Source: Paraconexibacter antarcticus
GTDB lineage: Bacteria > Actinomycetota > Thermoleophilia > Solirubrobacterales > Solirubrobacteraceae
Direction: 5' to 3'
Length of the DNA stretch: 64,000 nucleotides
Assembly (NCBI RefSeq): GCF_024220175.1
Contig: NZ_CP098502.1
Location: 620,001 to 684,000 of the forward strand
Below are positions 42,910 to 50,973 of the stretch, piece after piece. Numbering within the stretch: position 1 is the stretch's first letter; the number at the start of each line of letters is the position of its first letter. Made by a program: the position numbers and the translations under genes. Under the pieces are notes generated by a model that had not been told where the DNA came from, searched no databases, and saw only the letters and a program-made list of their open reading frames with translations.

Positions 42910-44345
42910 TAGTGCTCCGTTAGGTGTCGTTGAGGTAGGGGGTGTCGGGCGGCAGCCGTCTGCGGCAGGTCGGGCATGTCCCGTGCCAGCAGGCCAAGAG
43001 CGTTTGCAGCTCCCGAACGACCTCGAACAGTGAGGTCAGGCGGCCGCCCGGCGTTGAGGTCGCCGCAGTCGTTCCAGGGTCAGGAAGCCGTGCGCGACGG
43101 AGACGAGGGTTGTGTGGTGGTGCCAGCCGGGCCAGGAGCGGCCTTCGAAGTGGTCTAGGCCGAGGGCGTCTTTGAGCTCGCGGTAGTCCTGCTCGATCCG
43201 CCAGCGCAGCTTCGCCAGCGCGACGAGGTCCGCGATCGGCGTGTCGTCGGGGAGGTCGCTGATCCAGAAGTCGGTCGGGGCGCTCTTGCCTTCGGGCCAC
43301 TCCGCCAGCAGCCACCGGACCGGCAGATTGCCGTCTGCGTGGGCGCTGCGCAGCTTGATGTTGCAGAGCTTCACGCGGATCGCGGTGAAGCGCGAGGCCA
43401 GCTCGCCCTTGGTGCCCTGGCGCCAGCAGATCCGCAGATAGGCGTCCTCGCCGACCTCGGCCGCCAAAGCCGCGACGCTGCTGAACGGTCGGCGGTAGCG
43501 CGGCGCGGGCGGCCGTCCTTTGCCGGCGTAGGTCGGCGTCTGCGGCTCGGTGCTGGCCGGGAGCGCCGACGTGGTGCCCTTGACGTCCAGCACGTAGCGG
43601 ATGTCGCGCTCTTCCAGGCCGATGCGCAGCTCCGTCACGTCACCGTAGGCGGCGTCGCCGAGCACCGGCGGAGCCTGCAGCCCCCACGCCTGAAGCTCGT
43701 CGATCATGTCCAACGCGAGCTGCCACTTCGGCCGATGCACGACGTCGTCGGGGACTTTGCAGCCGGCGCGGCGCGGGTCCTCGTTCCACGACTCGGGCAG
43801 GAACAGACGCCAGTCGATCGGGCACGACGCGTGCACGGTGGCGGCGGTGATCGAGACCCCGATCTGGCAGTTGCCGACCTTCCCCAAAGCGCCGGAGTAC
43901 TGGCGCGCCACGCCGACTGACTTGTCGCCGAACTTCGGAAAGCCGGTGTCGTCAATCACCCAAGCCGCCGGCACGATCGCCTCGCTGAGCCGGACCGCCA
44001 AGCGCTTACGCACCGGTTCCCACCGCCACGGCGACTGGTTGACGAACTGCTGCAAGCACTGCTCATCGCCATCTTCCAGGCGGGCAGCCATCGGCTCGAT
44101 GCTCTTGCGCTTGCCATCGAGCATCAACCCCCGCAGATACACGCCGCCCCACCGCCGCTGATCGCGACGCACCATTGGCTCGAACATGTCCTCCGCGAAC
44201 GCCTCAAGCCGCGGCCGCACCCGCGCCAGCTGCTTGTCCGAGAGACCGGCCACCGACCCGATCTTGACCTGCCCCGCCGACGAACTCATGCACAAGAAGT
44301 TCGCCAAGACTCCATAACCTCCTGCAACAACCTAACGGAGCACTA
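42910..44345 (-). mobile_element. Complete IS701-type insertion sequence
   Basis: 1436 bp bounded by inverted repeats TAGTGCTCCGTTAGGT (left, 42910) and its complement (right, ending 44345). The 4-bp target duplication CTAA occurs at 42906-42909 and 44346-44349 and fits the YTAR target rule of the IS701 family. One transposase gene fills most of it. It lies between the ACT-domain gene region and the end of an aminotransferase gene. Confidence 0.92.
43036..44307 (-). CDS. IS701-family DDE transposase
   Basis: 423 residues. DDE-type core: VIDDTGFPKFGDKSVGVARQY (first Asp), LGDAAYGDV (second Asp) and the C-terminal KLRWRIEQDYRELKDALGLDHFEGRSWPGWHHH, diagnostic of IS701 transposases. TTG 44307 has AGGAGG ten bases upstream; ATG 44289 is an alternative. 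No frameshift or stop is seen, so the element may be active. Lower GC than its surroundings. Confidence 0.93.
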   Translation of the reverse strand: MANFLCMSSSAGQVKIGSVAGLSDKQLARVRPRLEAFAEDMFEPMVRRDQRRWGGVYLRGLMLDGKRKSIEPMAARLEDGDEQCLQQFVNQSPWRWEPVRKRLAVRLSEAIVPAAWVIDDTGFPKFGDKSVGVARQYSGALGKVGNCQIGVSITAATVHASCPIDWRLFLPESWNEDPRRAGCKVPDDVVHRPKWQLALDMIDELQAWGLQAPPVLGDAAYGDVTELRIGLEERDIRYVLDVKGTTSALPASTEPQTPTYAGKGRPPAPRYRRPFSSVAALAAEVGEDAYLRICWRQGTKGELASRFTAIRVKLCNIKLRSAHADGNLPVRWLLAEWPEGKSAPTDFWISDLPDDTPIADLVALAKLRWRIEQDYRELKDALGLDHFEGRSWPGWHHHTTLVSVAHGFLTLERLRRPQRRAAA

Positions 44346-45572
44346 CTAAGAGCCCGCCGACTCGGCCTCCGCCACCGCATCCGCCAGGCGCCCGAGCCCC
44401 TCGCGGATCTCGCCGGCGTCGTGGGCGGTGAAGGACAGCCGCAGCGTCGCCGCGTCCGCCGGACCCGCGAAGAACGGGAAGCCGGGCACGAACGCCACGT
44501 CGCGCTGCAGCGCACGGTCGAGCAGGGCGGCCGCGTCCCATCCGTCGGGCAGGCGCGCCCAGACGAACATGCCACCCTCGGGCCGGTTGTGGACCGAGCC
44601 GGCGGGCAGGGCGGCCGCGAGGCCGTCGAGCAGCGCGTCGCGGCGGGCGCCGTACTCGTGGCAGAGGACGGCGACGTGCGCGTCGACGTCGGTGTGCGCC
44701 AGCCAGTGCGCGGCGGCGGCCTGGTCGACCGTCGAGGAGTGCAGGTCGGCCGCCTGCTTGGCGACGGTGAGGGGACGGCGGAGCTCCTCGGGCGTCCGGA
44801 CCCAGCCGATGCGCAGCCCCGGGGCGACGACCTTCGACAGCGTCGACAGCGCGAGCGTGCGGTCCTCGGCGCCGGGCAGCGTCGCGAGCGCGGGGAGCGG
44901 GTCGCCGGCGTAGCGCAGCTCGCTGTACGGGTCGTCCTCGACGAGCCACAGGCCGGTGCGCCCGGCGAGGGCGGCGAGGGCGCGGCGGCGCTCGAGCGGC
45001 AGCGTGCGCCCGGTCGGGTTGTGGAAGGTCGGGACGGTGTAGAGGAGCTTCGCGCCGTGGGCGGTCGCGAGGCGCTCGACCTCCTCGACGATCAGGCCGT
45101 CCTCGTCGCACGGGACCGGGATCGCCTCGGCGCCGGCGAGCGCGAAGGCCTGCAGGGCCGCGAGGTAGGACGGCTCCTCGACGAGGATGCGGTCGCCCGG
45201 CTCGAGCAGGACGGTGGCCAGCAGCGTCAGCGCCTGCTGCGAGCCGCTGCAGATGAGCAGGTCGTCGGGCCCGGTCGGGAGCCCGCGGACGGTGAGCCGG
45301 GCGGCGACGGCCTCGCGGAGCGCCGGGTCCCCCTCGGTCGTCGAGTACTGCAGCGAGCGGCCGGCGGCGCCGTCGGCCAGCACCGCCGCGTAGGCGGCGC
45401 GGATGCCCGCTGCGTCGAAGAGCTCGGGGGCGGGGAGGCCACCGGCGAAGGAGATGACGCCGGGCCGCGCGGTGAGCGCGAGGATCTCGCGCACCGGCGA
45501 GCTCTTGACGTCGCGCAGGCGGGCGGCGAGCGGCGGGACAGCGGCGCGGGTGGTGACGGACGACGGCTCCAC
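44346..45572 (-). CDS. PLP-dependent aminotransferase (class I/II, 2-aminoadipate/LysN-like)
   Basis: 408 residues, no winged-helix domain. Fold-type I features: NPTGRTLP, EDDPYSEL, and the PLP lysine in LSTLSKVVAPGLRIGW. Close to the stand-alone relatives of MocR (LysN/kynurenine aminotransferase type). The stop codon TAG at 44348-44346 lies within the CTAA target duplication of the insertion sequence, so the IS landed exactly at the gene end without changing the protein. Confidence 0.9.
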   Translation of the reverse strand: MEPSSVTTRAAVPPLAARLRDVKSSPVREILALTARPGVISFAGGLPAPELFDAAGIRAAYAAVLADGAAGRSLQYSTTEGDPALREAVAARLTVRGLPTGPDDLLICSGSQQALTLLATVLLEPGDRILVEEPSYLAALQAFALAGAEAIPVPCDEDGLIVEEVERLATAHGAKLLYTVPTFHNPTGRTLPLERRRALAALAGRTGLWLVEDDPYSELRYAGDPLPALATLPGAEDRTLALSTLSKVVAPGLRIGWVRTPEELRRPLTVAKQAADLHSSTVDQAAAAHWLAHTDVDAHVAVLCHEYGARRDALLDGLAAALPAGSVHNRPEGGMFVWARLPDGWDAAALLDRALQRDVAFVPGFPFFAGPADAATLRLSFTAHDAGEIREGLGRLADAVAEAESAGS

Positions 45573-45599
45573 GGGACCGCGAACGGTACCGGTCGCGGG

Positions 45600-46202
45600 C
45601 TACGCGCCGGAGGCCGGTGCGGCGGCCGCCGCGTCGAGCGCGTCGTCCCCGAAGTGGACGGTGCCGTCGACGGTGAACGAGGGGACGCCGATGACGCCGC
45701 GCGCGATCGCCGCCGCGGTCGTCGCCCGCAGGGCGTCCTTGACGGCCTGGTCCCCGGCCGCGACGAGCAGGCCGCCGCCCGCGCCGAGCCCCGCGCGCTC
45801 CGCCGCGGCGCCGATACCGTCCGCGGCCGCGAGGTCCGCCCCCTCGGTGAAGGCGACCCGGTAGGCGGCGAGCGTGAAGCGGCGCAGCGCGTCCTGCCCA
45901 CCCGCGCGGAGGACCGCCGTCGCGACGCGCATGACCGTGAGGTAGCTGCCCGGCCACGGGTCCGGCCAGACGAGCGGCGGCAGCCCGCGCTCGCGCGCCC
46001 GACGCTCGATCTCGGCGATGCCGTCGGCCCGCGACGCGTCGCCCGCGAGCGCCCACGAGGAGCGACCGGTCGCGCCGAAGATCCCGCCGAGCAGCACCGG
46101 CTCCCACACGACCGCGCGGGGCGCGAAGGCGCCGTCGACGCGCTCGGCGGCGAGCCACCCGTAGGGGCTGCCGAGGTCGAAGCTGAAGATCACGTCGGCC
46201 AT
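45600..46202 (-). CDS. DsbA-family protein, 2-hydroxychromene-2-carboxylate isomerase-like
   Basis: 200 residues. N-terminus FSFDLGSPYGWLA with SPY in place of the CxxC redox motif, and the C-terminal G-V-P-S-F-T-V-D cis-Pro loop, as in the HCCA isomerase branch of the thioredoxin/GST-kappa fold. Glutathione- or thiol-dependent isomerase of unknown substrate. Divergent from the acyl-CoA dehydrogenase pair; 48 bases between starts. Confidence 0.8.
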   Translation of the reverse strand: MADVIFSFDLGSPYGWLAAERVDGAFAPRAVVWEPVLLGGIFGATGRSSWALAGDASRADGIAEIERRARERGLPPLVWPDPWPGSYLTVMRVATAVLRAGGQDALRRFTLAAYRVAFTEGADLAAADGIGAAAERAGLGAGGGLLVAAGDQAVKDALRATTAAAIARGVIGVPSFTVDGTVHFGDDALDAAAAAPASGA

Positions 46203-46250
46203 GCGCCGAATCCTCGCAAACGGGGGCCGTGTACCCGTAAGGTACGCAGC

Positions 46251-47390
46251 ATGGATCTCACCTTCGCGCCGAACGAGGCGCAGTTCCGCGACGAGCTGCG
46301 CGGGTGGCTCGCCGCCAACGGCCCCGGCCCCGAGCCGGAGGGGGAGGACGCGCAGTACGCGTGGCGCCGCGACTGGCAGCGGAAGCTGCACGAGGGCGGC
46401 TGGGCGGGCGTCCACTGGCCGGTCGAGTACGGCGGCCGCGGCGCGACGCTCGTCGAGTCGGCGATCTTCTACGAGGAGCTGGCGCGGTCCGGCCATCCGC
46501 TCCCCGCGAACGTCCTCGGCCTGCTCCTCGGCGGCCCGACCCTCATGGTCTGGGGGACGGACGAGCAGAAGGAGCGCTACCTCACGCCGATCCTCAGCGC
46601 CGAGGAGATCTGGTGCCAGGGCTTCTCCGAGCCGGACGCCGGCAGCGACTTCGCGGCGGTGAAGACGCGCGCGGTGGAGCAGCCCGACGGCTCCTTCCGC
46701 GTCACCGGGCAGAAGGTGTGGACGAGCGGCGCGCAGTACTCGAAGTGGTGCATGCTCGTCGCCCGCACGGACTCAGGCGCTGCGAAGCACAAGGGCCTGA
46801 CCTACTTCCTCATGGACATGGGCCAGCCGCAGGTCCAGGTCCGCCCGCTCGTGCAGATCACCGGCGAGTCGGAGTTCAACGAGCTCTTCCTCGAGGACGC
46901 CGTCATCCCGGCGGAGAACGTCGTCGGGGGCGTCGGCAACGGCTGGAAGGTCGCGCTGACGACGCTCATGAACGAGCGCGCCGGCCTCGCCTTCGGCCTG
47001 CAGGTGCGCCTGCGGGTGATGATCGACGAGCTCACCCAGATCGCCGCCGAGAACGGGCAGCTCGAGGACCCGCGCGTCGCCGACCAGCTCGGCGAGCTGC
47101 ACCTGCGCTGCGAGATCCTCCGCCTCACCGCCTACCGCGGGCTGACGGCGACGATGAAGTACGGCCAGCCCGGTCCCGAGGGCTCGCTGACGAAGTGGAT
47201 GTGGTCGGAGACGAACCAGATGCTCACGCAGTTCGCGGCGGACGTCGTCGGGCCGGAGGCGCTGACGATGGGGACGAAGTGGTCCTACGAGCTGCTCCGC
47301 GCCCGCGGCAACACCATCGAGGGCGGCACGACCGAGATCCTCAAGAACATCGTGGCCGAGCGCGTGCTCGGCCTTCCCAAGGCGAAGTAG
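46251..47390 (+). CDS. Acyl-CoA dehydrogenase, first subunit of a probable heteromer
   Basis: 379 residues. FSEPDAGSDFAAVKT, GQKVWTSGAQYSKW and the C-terminal RGNTIEGGTTEILKNIVAERVLGL are typical of actinobacterial FadE proteins that work in alpha2-beta2 pairs. ATG 46251 with AAGG upstream. The second, shorter ACAD gene starts 13 bases after the stop. Confidence 0.9.
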   Translation: MDLTFAPNEAQFRDELRGWLAANGPGPEPEGEDAQYAWRRDWQRKLHEGGWAGVHWPVEYGGRGATLVESAIFYEELARSGHPLPANVLGLLLGGPTLMVWGTDEQKERYLTPILSAEEIWCQGFSEPDAGSDFAAVKTRAVEQPDGSFRVTGQKVWTSGAQYSKWCMLVARTDSGAAKHKGLTYFLMDMGQPQVQVRPLVQITGESEFNELFLEDAVIPAENVVGGVGNGWKVALTTLMNERAGLAFGLQVRLRVMIDELTQIAAENGQLEDPRVADQLGELHLRCEILRLTAYRGLTATMKYGQPGPEGSLTKWMWSETNQMLTQFAADVVGPEALTMGTKWSYELLRARGNTIEGGTTEILKNIVAERVLGLPKAK

Positions 47391-47402
47391 GAGCACGACG
47401 AC

Positions 47403-48434
47403 ATGAACTTCGACTTCACCGAGGACCAGCACGAGATCCGCCGCACCGCGCGCGAGCTGCTCGCCGCGCGGTCCCCGTTCGCGCGGGTGCGTGAGCACGC
47501 CGAGGCCGGGACGTACGACGACGCGCTGTCCCAGGAGCTCGGCGAGCTCGGGTGGCCCGGCATCGCCGTCGCCGAGGAGCACGGCGGGCAGGGGCTCGGG
47601 CTCGTCGAGCTCGTCATCCTCCTCGAGGCGCTCGGCGAGGCGTGCGCCGCCGTCCCGCTGCGCGGGTCCGCCCTCGCCGCGCTCTTCATCGAGTACGCAG
47701 GGTCGTCCGACCAGCAGGCGCAATGGCTGCCCGGGCTCGCCTCCGGCGCGCTGCGCGGCGCGGTCGGCGAGTGGTCCGACGGCGTCGCGCCGCTCGTGCC
47801 CGACGCGGTCGGCGCGGACGTCCTCGTCCTCCTGGACCCCGACGGCATGGCGTCGCTCGTCGCGGCCGCCGACGCGAGCATCGAGCCGGTGAACGCGATC
47901 GACCCGACGCGCCGTTACGGGAAGGTCGTCGTCGCCGACGAGGGCGGCATGGACCTCCTGGCCGCGGACACGAGCGAGGCGCTGCGCTGCGCCGAGGTCG
48001 CCGTCGCCGCCGGGCTCGTCGGCGCCTCCCAGCGGGCGCTCGACCTCACCGTCGCCTACGTGAAGGACCGCAAGCAGTTCGGCGTCCCGATCGGCTCCTT
48101 CCAGGCCGTCGGTCACAAGGCCGCGCAGATGCTCTTCGACACGGAGGGCGCGCGCTCGGCGACGCTCTTCGGCGCGTGGGCCGCGGACGCAGACCAGGAC
48201 CAGCTGCCGCTCGCGGCGGCGATCGCGAAGGCGGCGGCGTCCGCGGGCGGCCGCGCGACGACGGCGGCGGCGATCCAGCTGCACGGCGGCATCGGCTTCA
48301 CGTGGGAGGCCGACCTGCATTGGCTCTACAAGCGCGCGCAGCTCGACGCCGCGTTCCTCGGGGGCCCGGGGACGCACCGCGCCCGCGTCGCCGCGCTGTC
48401 GGCCGAGCGGGTGGCGGCGGCCGGGACCCGCTGA
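47403..48434 (+). CDS. Acyl-CoA dehydrogenase, second subunit
   Basis: 343 residues, shorter than canonical ACADs. Has DRKQFGVPIGSFQAVGHKAAQ and IQLHGGIGFTWEADLHWLYKRAQ but a weakly conserved middle domain, as in the beta chains of mycobacterial FadE heterotetramers acting on sterol or branched acyl-CoA. GGAG ribosome-binding site before ATG 47403. Confidence 0.9.
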   Translation: MNFDFTEDQHEIRRTARELLAARSPFARVREHAEAGTYDDALSQELGELGWPGIAVAEEHGGQGLGLVELVILLEALGEACAAVPLRGSALAALFIEYAGSSDQQAQWLPGLASGALRGAVGEWSDGVAPLVPDAVGADVLVLLDPDGMASLVAAADASIEPVNAIDPTRRYGKVVVADEGGMDLLAADTSEALRCAEVAVAAGLVGASQRALDLTVAYVKDRKQFGVPIGSFQAVGHKAAQMLFDTEGARSATLFGAWAADADQDQLPLAAAIAKAAASAGGRATTAAAIQLHGGIGFTWEADLHWLYKRAQLDAAFLGGPGTHRARVAALSAERVAAAGTR

Positions 48435-48452
48435 GTGGCCCCGCGCGCCGCG

Positions 48453-48502
48453 CGTCGACCGTCCGTCTGCCCGGACATGCCCGGGCAGATGGACGTTCGA
48501 CG
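48453..48502. terminator. Long inverted repeat between ACAD pair and TetR gene
   Basis: 22-base arms (48453-48474 and 48481-48502) pair with two mismatches around the loop ACATGC; the core is TCTGCCCGG/CCGGGCAGA. It begins 19 bases after the ACAD stop and ends 23 bases before the TetR start. Probably a terminator; operator function cannot be excluded. Confidence 0.5.
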
Positions 48503-48524
48503 GTGAGAGGGGCGGTCGTCCGCC

Positions 48525-49208
48525 GTGCCGATCCCTTACGACCGCGACGCCTCGCTCGTCAGCCACCACCCGTCGCTGCTCACCCCGCCTCGGGCGAGCG
48601 GTGACGACGACGCGCCGACCGCGGCCGCCGTCGAGGCCGGCCAGCGTGCGCGCATCCTCGAGGCGATGGTGCAGACCGTCGCCGCGCAGGGCTACCCGCG
48701 CACGACGGTCGCCGACGTCGTGCGCGCGGCGGGTGTCTCGCGGTCGACGTTCTACGCGCTGCTCGCCGGCAAGGAGGAGTGCTTCCTCGAGGCCTACCGC
48801 CTGGGGACAGAGGTGCTCGAGGACCACATCGACACGGCGATGGACCTCGCGACCGACGGCTGGCGCGGCCGCCTGCAGGACGGCATCCGCGCGTACCTCC
48901 GCGTCCTCGAGGACGACCGCATCTTCGCGCGGACGTTCCTCGTCGAGATCCATCAGGGGTCACCCGCGACGGCGCTCGCGCGGGACGCGGTGCTCGACCG
49001 CTTCGCAGCGCGCTTCCTCGCCTCGCACGCCGCCGCCGTCCGCGCCGGCGAGGGGGAGGGGACGCCGGCGCTCGAGGTCTTCGCGATCCTCGCCCACGGC
49101 ATCGACGCGCTCGTCGCCCGGGCGCTGCGGACGGGCGAGCCCGAGGCGCTCCCGGCGCTCGAACCCGTCATCCTCGACGCGGCCCTCCGCGTCCTGCGCG
49201 GCGCCTGA
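48525..49208 (+). CDS. TetR-family transcriptional regulator
   Basis: 227 residues. Helix-turn-helix QGYPRTTVADVVRAAGVSRSTFYALLAGKEE near residues 55-85, helical effector domain after it. GTG 48525; the first ~40 residues are non-conserved. Lies just downstream of the ACAD pair on the same strand and likely regulates it. Followed by palindromic repeat copy B. Confidence 0.9.
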   Translation: MPIPYDRDASLVSHHPSLLTPPRASGDDDAPTAAAVEAGQRARILEAMVQTVAAQGYPRTTVADVVRAAGVSRSTFYALLAGKEECFLEAYRLGTEVLEDHIDTAMDLATDGWRGRLQDGIRAYLRVLEDDRIFARTFLVEIHQGSPATALARDAVLDRFAARFLASHAAAVRAGEGEGTPALEVFAILAHGIDALVARALRTGEPEALPALEPVILDAALRVLRGA

Positions 49209-49214
49209 CCGCGG

Positions 49215-49261
49215 CCGAAACCCGTTTTTCGTCCCCCAGTCGGGCGCTTGTCGGGTCTCGG
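49215..49261. repeat. 47-bp palindromic repeat, copy B
   Basis: Starts CCGAAACCCG and ends CGGGTCTCGG, with CGTCCCCCAGTCGGGC in the middle; differs from copy C mainly in the bases before the right arm. It fills the gap between the convergent TetR and hydrolase genes, six and four bases from their stops. Confidence 0.85.
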
Positions 49262-49265
49262 CGGC

Positions 49266-50129
49266 TCAGAGGAAGCGCTGCAGGAAGGCGACCTGCGACG
49301 CCGCGACCTGCGCGGGCAGCTCGCCCTGGAACGGGGCGAAGTGGTCCCCCGGGAAGTCGTGCAGCTCCGCGTCCGGCGCCGTCGCGGCGAGCCGCCCGAT
49401 CGCGCCGAAGTCGGCGGAGACGTCGTCCGCGCAGCGGCCGACCCACAGCGGGACCCGGATCCTCGCCGCCTTCGTCACCGGCCGGAAGAGCCCGATGGTC
49501 GCGAACAGGCCGGGCGAGATCTCGTTGCGCCACCGCGATCCGGGGTGCCGGGAGGCCGCGAAGCCGGCTGCCTCGCCGGGGAGGGTCATCGCCGCCCGGC
49601 CGCCCGGCTCCGCGGTGACCGGGATGAGGTTGTGGCGTCCCGCGAGGTCGGCGAGCGCGCGCGGCAGGATCCACGCGACGACCGACGGCGGGGTGACGAG
49701 GACGCGCCGCAGCCCGTCGACGAAGGGGCAGACGAGGAACGCGCCCGCGACGTCCGCGCCGTCGACGAGGAGCTTCGCGACGTGTCCGCCCGAGAACGAG
49801 AAGCCCCACAGGAGGATGCGCCGCGGGTCGACCTCGGGCCGCGCGCGGGCGTACGCGATCGCGCTGCGCCAGTCCTCCCGCTGGCGGGGCGCGCGGAAGC
49901 GTTGCCGGGGCTCGCCGCCGGAGTCCCCGAGATGGCGGAAGTCGAAGACGAGGACGTGCGCCCCGGCGGCCGCGAGCGCCTCGGCGTAGAACGCGAGGCC
50001 GTCGCCGCGGGTCATCGAGAAGCCGTGCGCCATGACGACGCACGGGGCGGGGCCGTCCGCGGCGGCGGGGTAGAACCAGGCGGCGCACTGCGCGTCGCCC
50101 GACGGGAACTCGACGTCCTCGCGGGTCAC
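49266..50129 (-). CDS. Alpha/beta hydrolase (dienelactone hydrolase/peptidase S9-like)
   Basis: 287 residues from GTG 50129. Oxyanion region VVMAHGFSMTRG, nucleophile GFSFSGGH, and C-terminal DHFAPF with the His. No signal peptide. Similar to uncharacterised X-Pro dipeptidyl-peptidase-like hydrolases of Actinobacteria. Divergent from another hydrolase gene. Confidence 0.8.
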   Translation of the reverse strand: MTREDVEFPSGDAQCAAWFYPAAADGPAPCVVMAHGFSMTRGDGLAFYAEALAAAGAHVLVFDFRHLGDSGGEPRQRFRAPRQREDWRSAIAYARARPEVDPRRILLWGFSFSGGHVAKLLVDGADVAGAFLVCPFVDGLRRVLVTPPSVVAWILPRALADLAGRHNLIPVTAEPGGRAAMTLPGEAAGFAASRHPGSRWRNEISPGLFATIGLFRPVTKAARIRVPLWVGRCADDVSADFGAIGRLAATAPDAELHDFPGDHFAPFQGELPAQVAASQVAFLQRFL

Positions 50130-50217
50130 GGGGAGATCTGACCACGAACGGGCGGTCCGCGTCCACCTGGCGCCGCCGCGGTCACCCGGAGGCAGGCGCC
50201 CCGCTAGCGTTGCGCCG

Positions 50218-50973
50218 ATGCCCGTCACCCGTCACGCCTACGGCCCCGAGCGCGACCAGTTCGCCGAGCTCCACCTCCCCGAGACCGCGCCCGGCGCGCC
50301 GCTCCCCGTCGCGGTCGTCGTCCACGGCGGCTTCTGGACGACCGAGAACGGCGGGGTGGACCGGATGACCGGCCTCTGCGAGGACCTCGTCGCGCGCGGC
50401 TGGGCGGCCTGGAACGTCGAGTACCGGCGGCTCGGCGGCGGCAGCGGGGGCGGCTGGCCGCAGACCGCCCAGGACGTGTCGGCGGCGATCGACCACCTCG
50501 TGACCCTCGAAGACGCGCCGCTCGACCTCGCCCGCGTCGTGAGCATCGGGCACTCCGCGGGCGGCCACCTGACCCTCCTCGACGCCGCCCGGGCGAGCGC
50601 CGCCGTCCGCGTCGCCGCGACCGTCGGCCAGGCGCCGCTGACGGACGTGCAGTTCGCGCACGATCTCGGCGGGCCGGCGACGCAGGTCGTCGAGGCGTTC
50701 ATGGGCGGCGCGCCCGGCGCGGTCGGCGACACCTACGCGCAGGCCTCGCCCGTGCGGCTCGTCCCGCTCGGCGTCCCGATCCTCCTCGTCCAGGGAGAGC
50801 TCGACGACCTCGTCCCGCCCCGGATGGTCGCGGCGTTCGCCGACGCCGCGCGCGCCGCGGGGGACGACGTGACGCTCGAGCTGCGCCCGCACGACGGGCA
50901 CTTCGACCACCTCGATCCGCTGCGCGGCGCCTGGGCGACGACGGCCGACTGGCTTCAGGCGCGCCTGGGCTGA
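50218..50973 (+). CDS. Alpha/beta hydrolase (BD-FAE/kynurenine formamidase-like)
   Basis: 251 residues. HGGFW motif for the oxyanion hole, nucleophile GHSAGGH, acid in LDDLVPP and His in DGHFDHL. The HGG(F/A)W + GHSAGG combination is typical of arylformamidases and BD-FAE esterases. Its 3' end overlaps the 3' end of pabAB by 19 bases (convergent). Confidence 0.85.
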   Translation: MPVTRHAYGPERDQFAELHLPETAPGAPLPVAVVVHGGFWTTENGGVDRMTGLCEDLVARGWAAWNVEYRRLGGGSGGGWPQTAQDVSAAIDHLVTLEDAPLDLARVVSIGHSAGGHLTLLDAARASAAVRVAATVGQAPLTDVQFAHDLGGPATQVVEAFMGGAPGAVGDTYAQASPVRLVPLGVPILLVQGELDDLVPPRMVAAFADAARAAGDDVTLELRPHDGHFDHLDPLRGAWATTADWLQARLG

